A stretch of DNA of 64,000 bases from assembly GCA_003864495.1 (NCBI GenBank), contig ML133365.1:1929856-1993855 (forward strand), given 5' to 3'. The notes beneath the pieces were generated by a model, which saw only the letters and a list, made by a program, of their open reading frames with translations, made no database searches and was not told the origin of the DNA. Shown here piece by piece: positions 53,499-63,950 of this stretch (its first letter is position 1; the number at the start of each line of letters is the position of its first letter). The stretch comes from Nemopilema nomurai (Eukaryota; Cnidaria; Scyphozoa; Rhizostomeae; Rhizostomatidae). Position numbers and translations under genes: made by a program.

Positions 53499-54762
53499 TG
53501 TGTGAACCTTGACATTTCCTAAATTTTGGAATCAATTCGCAATTCCTGGCAACATGACCCAAACTAATACATTTGAAACAACGTCCGCTTTTCATTAGGA
53601 TTTCTTTTCGGTGATTGATGTTTGAAACGGCTCTACACTCTGCGGAGTAATGACGTTTGCTGCAAAATGCACAAATTGGGGTAGATCCACTGACATTTTC
53701 TTTCTTTTCAAAAATAAAGTTGAAGCTGTTGGCAATTGTTGGCGTATACTTTGCTGCCCCTGATTCCTTGGTTTTTCTTTGATGCAGACTTCATCATTTA
53801 ATTCCCTTGCCTCTACTTCTTTACGCAAAAGATCCAGCAATTCACCCAACATCCAAACATCTTGAGACGTGTGTCAAACTATTTGAAGATATATTTGATT
53901 GGGTAGCCTGGACATAACCAACAAACTACCATACTGATCTGCAGTAACGCCTAATGCTTCTAGGCCTCGGATGTGAATGTTTATTTGATCATTAACAGAC
54001 CTCAATTGCTTAATTGTTTCACCTTCACATGCTTTGATCTTCAAAAGCTGGTCCATATTGACACTTATGATTTTCTGTCGGTTACCAAACCTGGACTTTA
54101 ACAAATCCACTGCGTACAGGTAATCCTTCCAATGCTTTGGCAGCTGTACCTTCCAACGAAGCCTTCAGGTAATTAAATTTATCTACCGGGGGTTAAATCC
54201 TTGTTTTCAACCACAATGCTTTCGAAACTTTCCCAGAAGTAGAAGAACTTGGTACTTTCGCCATTAAATCTAGGTAGAGATATCTTTGGCAGCCTTGCTT
54301 TGACTGCATTACTGTGACGTTGATTTTGCACGTTTCTATCACTGCCAGTCTCCTGAAGTGCTGATGAGCTGGGTGTAGATTCAATTGATGGTTGTTGGCT
54401 GTTAGCACGGTGACTGACAGTAAGTCTTTCACTTGATGTTGAAACTGTAGATGTATTATCATCGACAATACTTTCAAGGAATTCTTGAATCTTAAGTAGG
54501 GTTTCTTTCGTTCAATGTCTGATGTCTGTTCGATTTCATTTTGTATTTCTTCTTCGTCAATGAGCTCTAGAACCTTGTCATCTAAATCCTTTAAAATGGT
54601 TAGTTTGCTCTGAAGGCTTCCTTCTAAAGTTTTGACGCGAGTTAATTCATCTTTTGAATGCGAGTCGGATGTAAGAAGACCTTTGACTTCATTCTGATGT
54701 CGAGTAGAAACCACACATTGTCCGGTTCTGATCTTTCTTAAGCGTTGCAATTCTCCGCTCAT
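53499..54762 (-). pseudogene. BEL gag
   Basis: Frame 54762-54193 starts MSGELQRLRKIRTGQCV and contains LEGSLQSKLTILKDLDDKVL, an N-terminal coiled region usual in BEL gag. Frame 54110-53874 has LLKSRFGNRQKIISV and VNDQINIHIRGLEALGV, a DUF1759-type segment. Frame 53852-53595 begins LGELLDLLRKEVEARE. Near 53580 another frame shows a CCHC knuckle, CFKCISLGHVARNC, and the first half of a second one (KFRKCQGSH), cut at the ISL2EU insertion. Four or more frame breaks. Confidence 0.8.
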
Positions 54763-54799
54763 ATTTTAAAAAGGATTCTTATTCTTCCGTGAGTTTTTG

Positions 54800-54818
54800 C
54801 TCCATGTTGCGGGCGCCA
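54800..54818 (-). other. BEL primer binding site
   Basis: The minus strand reads TGGCGCCCGCAACATGGAG two bases after the LTR end (CCAACA). TGGCGCC is the typical start of a tRNA-complementary primer site. Confidence 0.75.
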
Positions 54819-54820
54819 TA

Positions 54821-54943
54821 TGTTGGAATGTGGAGAATGCAATATATAGAGAGACGACAAGTTTTATGTTATGTTTTGGTAAAAAAGGTCATAAACTTAA
54901 ATCTTTTTGTCTCTCTATATCTTGCATTCTCCAAATTCCAACA
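54821..54943 (-). repeat. 5' LTR of BEL, replaced by an inverted LTR end
   Basis: The 3' end of the LTR (ending CATTCTCCACATTCCAACA on the minus strand, next to the primer site) is normal for about 50 bp. The rest is an inverted copy of the same LTR end: the plus strand both starts TGTTGGAATGTGGAG and ends CTCCAAATTCCAACA. The U3 part seen in the 3' LTR (26583 down to about 26470) is missing. Confidence 0.8.
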
Positions 54944-55144
54944 GAAATCGCTGCATGATGTATCCAACAAATTAAAACATTTTATCTGATGGAACAATAA
55001 GCCCAGAATATAAATTGGTATCCGAGTCACATGCTTTAAACATCAGAAGTACATTCTTTGTCATGTCTCCATTTTCATTTGTTAGAGCAGAACATTGGTC
55101 ATATTTGTGTTTTGAAAAGTGCGCTTGAGAAGATACCCAGCTAC

Positions 55145-55930
55145 ATATGTTATATCATTATCCTTAAAAATCCTATTGTTACTATTTTGAGCGGTCCAAC
55201 ATCAACTGGAGCTAAATCGGGAATATTCTGGATATCAGCCAGTTCAGTTAAAAGTTTGTTCTCATCAACTTCACAATTAGCGGGTTACTGGCAACACTGA
55301 GCAGGTTAATGTTACACAGTATCCTGTATGCTCTCTTGAACTGAATGAGACTTGGGTTATCTGAATTTTCTTCCTGCTGCCTAATTGTCCCAAACAAGTT
55401 TTCTAATGGATCCTGGTTGAATTGCCTAGTTACCAAAAATATTAAAATCGCCATGCAAACTTGACCAAAGTTCTAAAAGTTGCATTCAATGAAATACACC
55501 ATCCTTTCAGACACTTAAGATAATGCGTACAGTCTTCACCTGTTGCTCCATTAACTACCCTGATGGATTTTATGAATCTCACCCCCTCTGCCATTTCTTC
55601 CAGGTGTGGAGATGAAGATGTCATTTGTTGTTGGCATATTTTGCTAGCCTTAAGACTCAAAGAATTACATGTGTCAAAAAGCTTGTCAAAACGTCTGCAG
55701 TGACTGTGGCAGAAGATGGTAAGTCGTTCAGTGGAACATAAGTATTAATACCAGCAGCAACAGAATAGCTGAAGACCTGGGTAGCATGGTAGCATCGAAT
55801 TTGAATGTCGTTGTTGTTGTTGATCTACAAGCTTTTATTACCTGCTCGTAAGAATCTTGAAAATATTTCTTTTTTTGTCGATTTTGGCTGTGGAAACTTT
55901 ATGTTTGAGAGTGTTCAGTGTACAGAGTCA
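55145..55930 (-). pseudogene. P-element-like transposase, C-terminal half
   Basis: From about 55850 the minus strand reads QVFSYSVAAGINTYVPLNDL, then ATVTADVLTSF. After a break, frame 55660-55442 gives LEEMAEGVRFIKSIRVVNG and CLKGWCISLNATFRTL. Frame 55454-55248 contains TRQFNQDPLENLFGTIRQQE, the best-conserved block of P-type transposases, with NPSLIQFKRAYRIL, and the tail reads LTELADIQNIPDLAPVDVG to about 55145. It is colinear with the N-terminal half at 61440-62150, so both are one gene split by the CR1 insertion. Confidence 0.8.
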
Positions 55931-56143
55931 TCTTCGATCCTATTTTGGGTAGAGACATCAATATGGCATGGATAGATTGGATTAGAAACCGCACACGAAT
56001 TTAGGCCCTTAGGCCACTTTGAAGAGTCAAGGTGAAAGTTCGAACTTTAGCCGAAAGGCCCTAGCCATGACTCAAAAAACGCGCCATCACCTTGACCAAA
56101 AAAGCCTGGATACCTACTCCTCGAAATACAAAGCCAGGATGGT

Positions 56144-56710
56144 ATGCTCAACATCATAAGTTTTTCAAATATTCACAGCAAGGAGGGACAGAAAACAAAG
56201 TCCCTAAACTTTGGAATTGGCGGTGATCGCACGCAGCACGTATTATGGAGAATTCAAAATGGAGATATTCCAAAAGTTTTGAGTATATTTGTAATACACT
56301 GTGGAACCAATAACATAGGCAAAGATTCACCATCAAATATTGCAAAAGGAATCATCACCATTGCTGAAGCTGTGTACAAAGCCAAGCCCAATGCTAAGCT
56401 CCTGATAACCAGCCTACTCCCTCAGGAACAAAGACAAGGTTTCATGAGAAAAAGCACCTACAATGTCAATGATGAGCTTAAGTATCTATACCAAAGGTCC
56501 ACTCAAAAGAACTTCAGCTTCCTAGAACCTGATGACACTTGGAATTTGCCAAATGGAGACCTTGATAAAAACTCTATTTCCGACACGACCTGCATCTACT
56601 TGAGAGAGGAAATGAGAAGCTGGAAAAGCCTTGATACCTTTCTATTTCTTGAAACTGAAAGAAAGAAACAAGCAAGCACTAAAGTATACACTCAAACATT
56701 CTCATATTGA
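56144..56710 (+). pseudogene. CR1 ORF1 esterase (SGNH hydrolase-like) domain
   Basis: A 188-codon frame with KSLNFGIGGDRTQHVLWRIQ (block with Gly and Asn/Arg), VLSIFVIHCGTNNIGKDSPS (GTNN block) and AKGIITIAEAVYKAKPNAK, then LITSLLPQEQ. These are SGNH/GDSL hydrolase blocks II-III. Block I (GDS) would lie just upstream of the start and was not found in frame. The last Asp-His pair is unclear. In CR1 elements this domain is thought to act on lipids; its role in the cycle is not settled. Confidence 0.7.
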
Positions 56711-57190
56711 CAGACAGCCTAAATCGCCAGCACCAAAAAAATCACATAAACCTCTTAACACGCAAGCAGAACAACAAAAAGATACCCATCCAACTACCCC
56801 TCCTTATACACAAACACAACCACAAAACCTTGTTTACACACAACAAGAAAACGACAAACAAATACGATCACCAAGGAAACCCATAATACAGTCACAAAAG
56901 CAACAGCACAAACAACCCCAAAAACATACACATTTAAAATCACAAACACACACACCAATAGATGCTAAAACACAAACAAAGCCATCAAAACACCACCACA
57001 CCCAAGCGCATTCACAGAAACATACACAACCACAAAAACTTGCTTAGACAGAACAAGAAAACGACAAAAAGGCACGATCATTAAAGAAACTTACAATACA
57101 GTCAAAAAAGCATCAAAACAAACAACCCCAAAAAACATAGACATTTACATACACAAACCCACACACCAATAGATGCAAACACGGAAGCAC
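56711..57190 (+). repeat. low-complexity CA-rich tract encoding K/Q/P/T/H-rich repeats
   Basis: A/C-rich on the plus strand with recurring CACAAAC, CAACCAC and AAACACA units. Two diverged copies of a longer unit (about 56800-57050 and 57030-57190) share GAACAAGAAAACGAC-type and CACACACCAATAGATGC segments. In frame it would give a basic, disordered linker. Confidence 0.75.
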
Positions 57191-57867
57191 AAACAATAAA
57201 TATTTTATGAAAACATTTTTAATTGGGATTTGTATATTAGTAGAATTATATTCTATCTTTTACATCCACATATGGGAAATGAAGGTCGGAGGGTTAGCCA
57301 ATGTTGAAGGGAAACAGAAACCAGAGGACGGAAGACAGTGGGAGGGAGCTATGGTGACTAATCATGATACTTACAACCTGGCAGGGATAGAAAATAACTC
57401 TGGCCAACCTTTTAGACAAGTAGCTACTGTTATCCCCAGTAATCAAATCCAAAACAAAACATCTTCTGGAAAGAATATTCCTTATTTGAAGAAACAATTC
57501 CCGATAATATGTGGTTTTTGCTTCGGATACTTGGCCATTTGTTCTGTGGACGTTCTTTGAATAGATATAGTCTAAATAGAAATTTTAAACACCTCTTTAA
57601 GAAAAAAAGAGTGACTGTTCGGTTTCCTAAGCAGAGACAGTTATGTTGGTCAAGTCTGATATTAACATTCCTAATATTTTTTACGCATGAAGAATCAACA
57701 AAAACATGATCTTTTTACAAAAGAAACCTTATCCCTCACTAGCAATATCAGATCTGACTACACACAAAAGCAGTTATCTCTTTGCGCACTTTCCGATTTA
57801 AAATTCAAAAATAACAAATCTTTCATTAGTTTCCTTATGCTGTAAGAAAACGGTCAAAAAAAGGGGT
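57191..57867 (+). other. CR1 inter-domain region, one small ORF
   Basis: A 117-codon frame at 57207-57560 begins with a hydrophobic stretch (FLIGICILVELYSIFYIHI) that could be a membrane segment, followed by hydrophilic sequence. No family was recognised; it may be part of the LINE or fortuitous. Confidence 0.3.
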
Positions 57868-58050
57868 CCGTTGCGTACAGTGTGGTCTCTGGGTTCACAA
57901 AAGGTGTGGTAAAATATATAATGCAGAGTTTGCAATCCTTTTCTCACCGTCGAAAAATGAATCTGGGTATACGTGTTTGTCTTGCAAAAACACCAACAAG
58001 GTTGACCTTTGGAAAGAGTTACCTTTTCGTGAGTTTTTTTAGCAAAACAA
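57868..58050 (+). pseudogene. PHD-type zinc finger of the CR1 element
   Basis: Reads VRCVQCGLWVHKRCGKIYNA, then GYTCLSCKNTNKVDLWKELP: a C-x2-C, W-V-H-x2-C, C-x2-C layout as in PHD fingers. It is followed within about 60 bp by the endonuclease N-terminus. The upstream zinc ligands are not in the same open frame. Confidence 0.7.
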
Positions 58051-58111
58051 AATACGGAAGTGAATGAATTTGCCCAAGGTCCGACAGAAGATTATATGTG
58101 GAATCCATTCA

Positions 58112-59092
58112 GTAAAAGATGCTTACATTTCCTTCACCTCAACATAAATAGTTTATTGCCGAAATCGATGAATTGCGTCTCATTGCTAAAAACTTGAATG
58201 CTGCTGTCATTGGAATTACAGAATCAAAACTTGATGACACAATATCTGACAGTGAAGTTAAAACTGACGGATATGAACTGAAAAGATCTGACAGAAATAG
58301 AAAAAGGTGGGGCTGTTGCTTATTATATCAGAAACGACTTGTCTTTTAAATTAAGAGAACATTTTCAGCAGACCTAGAAAATATATTTCTCGGCATATTT
58401 TTGCCAAAATCCAAACCAATCCTAGTTGGCATCCTTTACAGATCGCCCAACTTAAGTGGTTTTCTCAAGAAACTAAACGTAGCAATTTCAAAAACAGAAA
58501 ATTCTGATAATCGAGAGGTTTTTGTCTTGGGGGACTTGAATATTGACTTGATGGACAATGGAAGAAGCAACTCTAATGGCATCAAGCGCTACAGGGAATT
58601 TTGCTCCCTTCACGGACTTAAAAGCAACTAACCAAGAACCAACACGCATAACTGAAAAACCTGAAACTCTATTAGATCATATAATTTCGAATTCAGCTCA
58701 AAAAGTTCCTCAGCATAGTGTTCTTAACCTTATCTGATCACCAAATGATCTACTGTACAAGGAAAAGTACTAGAGCCAAAAACATGATCATAAGTTACAT
58801 CAAAATCCGTGCAATGAAAAATTACAGCAAAGAGCATCTTCTAAAAAAACTCAAATTACTTGAGTTTCCAAATTACTTTGAGTTCATTGATATCAATGCT
58901 GCCTATTCTCACTTCTTACAACTGATTACTTCCGTCATCGATGAGATAGCTCCATTAAAAGAGATTCGCGTGAGAAGCAACACTCAGGAATGGATGGACG
59001 AGGAAGTTCCTGAAGGTATCAGAATTCGAGACAAACTGCTTTACAAATTTAAGCGGACAAAACCCATACAGACGTCGTTTCTAAAAGACTGA
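58112..59092 (+). pseudogene. CR1 endonuclease domain
   Basis: Apurinic-type endonuclease that nicks the target. Motifs: FLHLNINSLLPKIDELR, NAAVIGITESKLDDTIS (Glu of the ITESKLD block), then frame 58401-58631 with PILVGILYRSPNL and EVFVLGDLNIDLMDNG (GDLNID block), then LTLSDHQMIYC near 58725 (SDH block). The continuation to 59092 is the linker before RT, ending KFKRTKPIQTSF, where the foldback element begins. Two stops and shifts are present. All active-site blocks can be seen in the DNA. Confidence 0.8.
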
Positions 59093-60267
59093 ACACTCCA
59101 AAAACAGGCTGAACACCCCCAAAAAACCCCCAAGAACACCCTAACAACAAGCGATTACCCGATTACCGGCTGAACATCCTTTAAAACATATCAAAATCGG
59201 TATATCATTCGAAAAATAATTTGGCCAATCAATAAAAGTTAATTTTGGGGCCGGAAAGGGCCTGATAGATCTAATGCTGTGGTGTTGTTACAACCAACTG
59301 ATGTTTTGTGCGTCAAAAGTGTGAATTTTGGGGTTTGTACACGGGAACAATTTCGAGTTTGACTCCCTTTGTGCATTCAAGCAAATTCCCGTTGTTTTGA
59401 AATCACTGAAGACTTTAGGAAGATATTGTTAAAAGACTTCGTTTATTTCAGCAGTAATATCTTTATGAGCATTTAATCAATTATTATCAAAAGTACGAAA
59501 TTTTGCGGTACTTAAGAAAAAGCGCCAAAGGCCACCCTAGATGGCAAAAACCAACAAATTGAGGGGTCCGGTTCGAGCATTTACGGCAGCAGTAGGAGCT
59601 TATTAATAATTTGTAGTTCTAGGGTGGGGGCAAATTCGAAGATTTACGGTAGTTCTAGTAAGATTATCATGGCCCCATTCGAGCACGGGCCCCAAAAATG
59701 TGCCCCTCTTATGCCCTTTTTTAAGTCGCAAACTGCGGTCCTGCTGCTACCCTCTAACAAGTCCTACACTGTGCATTTTCTGTTTCATTTGTCAACAATT
59801 CCTTATAAAAACCAGTCCAGGAATTGGGCCTGCGAATGCACCAGCTGGGGACGTCATGAGAGGAACTGTGTGTCTCGTTCTGTTTGCACTGGTAAACTAG
59901 CTAGCGTGCACTAGCATACCGTGACCATTTGGACAAACTAACGGATGGGAAGAACGATTGTTTGGAAGAAAATAGGTAGTCAAGGGACATGTCGTATTTT
60001 TACATTGTCACAGGATGTGAAAGATTTTCAAAACAACAGGATCAAACTCGAAATTGTTCCCGTGTACAAACCCCCGTTCACACTTTTGACGCGCAAAACA
60101 TCAGTTGGTTGTAACAACTTTTTTATTGATTGACCAAATTATTTTTCGAATGATATGCCGATTTTGATATGTTTTAAAGAGTGTTCAGCCGCTTAATCGC
60201 TTGTTCTTAGGGTGTTCTTCGGGTGCTCAGCCTGTTCTCGGAGTGTTCAGTCTTTTAGAATCGACGT
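59072..60267. mobile_element. foldback element with long inverted repeats
   Basis: About 290 bp at the left (59072-59360) and 240 bp at the right (60030-60267) are inverted copies, starting ACGTCG.TTCTAAAAGACTG. The outer part of each arm holds repeated (G)CTGAACA(C)CCC units. The left arm has an extra block of about 45 bp near 59245-59285. The loop (59361-60029) has only short frames (for example 59624-59914) without recognisable domains. It interrupts the CR1 element. No clear target duplication was found because the ends are palindromic. Confidence 0.8.
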
Positions 60268-60344
60268 TTTTAATCAATAATTTTTGGTAGAAAGAATAAA
60301 CATAAGGACCGAAAAAGACCGGACATTAGAAAAAGCATCATCAA

Positions 60345-61010
60345 GATTAAACAATACAACTCAGTCACATATTAAGGCTGTATTCTCGACAAGGACGTGT
60401 CCAGAGAATCAAAGGCTACAAGAAACCTAGGCAAAAGCAATGGCAGGGTAAGATTTCTTTACAGAAAGCAACATTTTCTTGACTTCTCCCTTCGTAGATT
60501 GCTAGCAAACACAGTAATTCAGCCCCATTTTGACTATGCAAGCAGTGCTTGGTTTCCATAATTACACAAAAGATTGACCAAAAGAATTCAGACAGCTCAA
60601 AATAAATGTATCAGGTTTTGTTTGAATCTAAATAAGAGTGGACATATAGGAATCAAGGAATTCACAAATATCAATTGGCTCCCCACGAAAGAGTGATTTG
60701 AACAATGCATGACTGCAAAGGTTTTAAATTTTTTTGATAATTTAGCACCACCTTACATGTCAGAGATGTTCTTACCAGTTAGCCAGAACAGAATCACTCG
60801 AAGATCTAAAAACAAACTGAGTCAACTTTTCCAAAGGAAAATATAGGGCAAAATTGCCTCTCATATCTTGGTCCCAAATTTTGGAACAATCTACCGTCAA
60901 AACTAAAATCTGCAAAGAACATCAATAGTTTTAAACACAAGATCAAAGATAAATTCTTTGATGATCTTCAAAGTCTGGAGGATTGTGTCTATATATTTTT
61001 TGAACACCCA
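60345..61010 (+). pseudogene. CR1 RT C-terminal region
   Basis: Reads GCILDKDVSRESKATRNL, SNGRVRFLYRKQHFLDFSLR and LANTVIQPHFDYASSAWF, then RIQTAQNKCIRFCLNLN and TNINWLPTKE, the thumb and C-terminal region following YADD and GxxI motifs in LINEs. In-frame stops occur at about 60380 and 60558 and more follow. It cannot act without the missing palm. Confidence 0.75.
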
Positions 61011-61015
61011 AATTC

Positions 61016-61439
61016 AGCCAACAAAAAGGTTCTAGTTAAAAATTTTCCAGAGTTACTTTTTTCCTAGTTTTGGATACAAATCAATTTTTCATGTACACAT
61101 TTCTATTTTATAACACCTCTGGAGTTACCTTTATTGAAACAAGATCGTATTGACCTTTTCAATGCTATCTCTGCCATTTTTAACCTGGGGTGTTTTTAGA
61201 TCTTAATTAGATCTTTTTCTTAATTTTAAATAGTAATTTATCTGATGGCAAAATTATAAACACAACAAGCTTCACTTTCATCTTGGCAAACTGAAGGGGC
61301 TGATGTGCTTTGGAGTAAATTTAAGAGCAGTTCTGATGGCAAGCTTCTGTTCTTTTTCAAAAAATGAGCTTATGTCTCTCCATGATGCTATTTTATTGTT
61401 GAACTAAAAGTTATACTGTAACAGATAGGTTCTGACTGA
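61016..61439. other. LINE 3' end and P-like sequence junction
   Basis: Non-coding. The LINE 3' untranslated region probably ends here, but no A-rich tail or target duplication was resolved. Confidence 0.3.
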
Positions 61440-62150
61440 CTATCTTAATTGTAGTAGACCAAAGATTGCAAAGTATTTCTTTCCGTGCATTTCAAAATAA
61501 GGTTTATCAACATTTTCACCCATTGAGTCATAAAATTTCAAAAAGTTGAAGCCCCGATCACTGACAGTGGCAAGAATATTTAAACCCATTGACTGCAAGT
61601 GCATTAAATTTTCTTCAATTATATCTTTTAGGACACCACCACTGCAAGCCTCATTTACGAAATAATAAGAAACTGGTTGATTCCATCTTTCTAATATGTC
61701 ACGAACCATTAACACCAAAACCGAATTTGCTACAAGATTTGATGATCTACCTTGTCAAAGACCCTTGAACCCAACAATGTAAACTGTCGACTCATTATAT
61801 AATAAATTTGATTTTAAAGACATTTCATCCATCAGAAGAGAAAAATACATTGCTCTGTCAGACATTGCATCAACACGTTGCTTTAAAACGAATATTGATT
61901 TTTTTCAAACCAACATCAGATGCAAACCTAGATACCATTCTAATTAGCTTTTAATGGCAATTTCACTAATTTGGCAAGGAATCTGTAAGCTTTACCATTT
62001 ATATGGTACAATGAAAGGGCCCATGCTTTGAAAGCGGTGTCATACCTCCTACCTTGTTTCTTCTGCAAGCTAAGAGCTACCTGTTTTTTTAAAAAACTGG
62101 AGAAAATCTGTTGAAACAAACCCTCCAAGTAATTGAAATGCCTTACTAGC
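61440..62150 (-). pseudogene. P-element-like transposase, N-terminal half
   Basis: Frame 62128-61940: FLKKQVALSLQKKQGRRYDT, then ALSLYHINGKAYRFLAKL, the segment before the catalytic core in P-type transposases. Between the frames, MDEMSLKSNLLYNEST and YIVGFKGL give the first Asp block. Frame 61718-61440: VRDILERWNQPVSYYFVNEA, then LNILATVSDRGFNFLKFYDS (second Asp block) and HGKKYFAIFGLLQLR, a mutated form of the FDPPH block. A THAP finger is not visible upstream. It continues at 55930 after the CR1 element. Confidence 0.78.
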
Positions 62151-63219
62151 CTTCTACATCTTTCTGCATTTTATTATTTCTACAGAATAAACGACAACCA
62201 ATAAAATAGCAGACGACCATGCAAATGCCGGTCATATCTGCTGTTCGTAGCTCTAAAGCATTCAATACCATAACTTGATACATCTAAACCTTGTAATATA
62301 GTTTTTGGTCTTTATTGAAGACTGTTTGTTGTTTTCTGGAAGACTCTGCTGTAAATGTTATTGGAGCTAATATAGGAACAATGTTAGTGTAAATTTCGAG
62401 TCTGTAGTGTAACTTTGGATGCAATATTAATGCCCACTCTGATAGCTTTTTGCTTTTCAAATAAAAGCCTATTTACTAAGTTTTCCCGCGCGTGATTTGC
62501 GGATGTTCAGACATTCTTTCCAACTGCGAATTCTATATGGTTACTGACAGGCTAAGATCGGTGCTCTTATTGTTTTTGCGGAAGCGCCGAGGTATTTTGA
62601 GCAGTAGTTTTGTTCTTGGTTAGCAACATTGACGTCGCGTACTGGAAAGCTGCCATATTATATACTGTGATAGAAAAGCCTATGTGAATTTAAATACTTG
62701 AACCCAGTACCATCACACGGTCTTCACAACGCAACTCATAATCATAAAGTGGTGGGAGGCTACAAAATCATCTAGCACATAATTAGAACAAAATCCGCAA
62801 TTATTAATGGTTCACGATTCTGACGTCCACGATTCTGACGTTTCTTTTAATCAATAAATATTCGGAGCAGCTCTAGCTTGAAATCGGGCGTTTTGATCCT
62901 ACGACGTATGCTTTAACGCAAAGTAAAATTTATTTTGAGTCTTTTCTTTTAAAAGAATTACTTTTTAAAGGAACGAGAAATGCGTGCTCATAATTGTTTT
63001 GTTTAAATTGTTTTGAAAACTGAAAATCTCCGGGATATGTTTTTAAGATAGTCTAACGTATATGAAAAGTAAGGGACAATTAACTCATGCAAAAAGGGTA
63101 TATACATGATTTTCATCAAAAAAAACGATTTTTTTAGATAAAGATGATTTCCACCATCGAAATACTAGATTCACAGTGAGTGATTTGCCCCTCCATTAGA
63201 AGAACGTTAACGATTCGCT
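62151..63219. other. no gene seen
   Basis: Low-GC sequence between the P-like transposase and the last gene. CACGATTCTGACGT occurs as a short tandem pair at about 62813-62840 (GGTTCACGATTCTGACGTCC then ACGATTCTGACGTTTC). Confidence 0.4.
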
Positions 63220-63950
63220 TCATTTAAGACCGTAGCGATCTTTGTAGCTTTTATAAGCTTCACTTAGCTTCTCGTAAGGTGGCACAGAATGATATTGTCC
63301 CTCTTTCTTTGAGGAATGGCAGATCTTAACACCATATTCGTAGATAAATTTTTCATCCACTACGTCGATTCGAGGGGGGGCCATTAAAAATTTCGCGTCA
63401 GCCTATTCCAGGCAAGGAACTGTAGCTTGATTAAGCCTGTGGAGGTTTCTTCGTTGTCGTCGTCACCATTTCCGTCTTTTTCGGCCGCTATCCTGTCGAT
63501 TATTTTGCCGACGTGAAATTGATTTTTGCTGTAGGCAACCGCAGCAAAATCTCCATATAACTGGATTTCTTTCACACTTGATTCCTAAATAAGTGTAATG
63601 TAAAAAGGAAGTCAGTTCTTTCAGATATTTTGAAAAGTTTAAATTTTCGGATTCCTTATGGAATAGATGATCAACAGATTCTATAGAATCAAACCATTAA
63701 TTAATGCGAATTGCATTAAATATTGAGGACACGAAAGTTTTACAATAAATTGAACTCAAAGTAAGTGCTGGCGTCTTTTATCTCGAAGTTAAGCACTTTT
63801 TCAATGCTATCAACTTACTGCTGGAGTTTCAATCACATCTTTTTCTCTGTTCTCTGCTAATTTAATTCTGACACTTTCATCAACTTCTCTTGATCTTGCC
63901 CTCGCTAGGAAGCGCACGGTCTCGTCAACTGATTCGAGGTGATTTGTGCC
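63220..63950 (-). CDS. 3' exons of an unidentified spliced gene
   Basis: Not recognised. Exon A (63950-63819, 132 nt) has CTGTTTATTGCAG before it and GCA|GTAAGTTG after it and encodes GTNHLESVDETVRFLARARS to KDVIETPA. Exon B begins at 63584 (ACACTTATTTAG before) in the same phase: SSVKEIQLYGDFAAVAYSKN and FHVGKIIDRIAAEKDG, then LIKLQFLAWNRLTRNF. A TAA at 63384 would end it, but a one-base shift in a T-run leads to MAPPRIDVVDEKFIYEYG and a later stop at 63220. GDFAAVAY..FHVGKII resembles a small SH3/Tudor-like binding fold (inference). It may be a host gene or the 3' end of an element gene; the 5' part lies beyond the window. Confidence 0.45.

Larger units (their letters stand above)
26391..54943 (-). 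mobile_element. BEL/Pao LTR retrotransposon split by two large nested insertions
   Basis: Minus-strand parts in order: rearranged 5' LTR (54943-54821), primer binding site, gag (54762 to about 53499), [ISL2EU insertion 41750-53496], gag end and protease (41749-40970), RT (40980-40241), RNase H region (40201-39298), integrase N-part (39203-38533), [Helitron-like insertion 27638-38532], integrase core and C-part (27637-26646), purine tract and 3' LTR (26583-26391). Removing the two insertions leaves about 6 kb, the usual size for a BEL element. Both junctions rejoin open frames. Confidence 0.88.
55990..61015 (+). mobile_element. CR1-type LINE inserted in the P-like element
   Basis: Plus-strand order: esterase-like ORF (56144-56710), Lys/Gln/Pro-rich low-complexity tail, PHD-type finger (57868-58050), endonuclease (58112-59071), a foldback insertion (59072-60267), and RT C-terminal sequence (60345-61010). 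Esterase and PHD domains are known for CR1 ORF1 proteins. The central RT (YADD region) is missing between the two last parts, so either a deletion occurred together with the foldback insertion or two fragments are joined. The ends are estimated from where P-like sequence stops and resumes. Confidence 0.7.
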
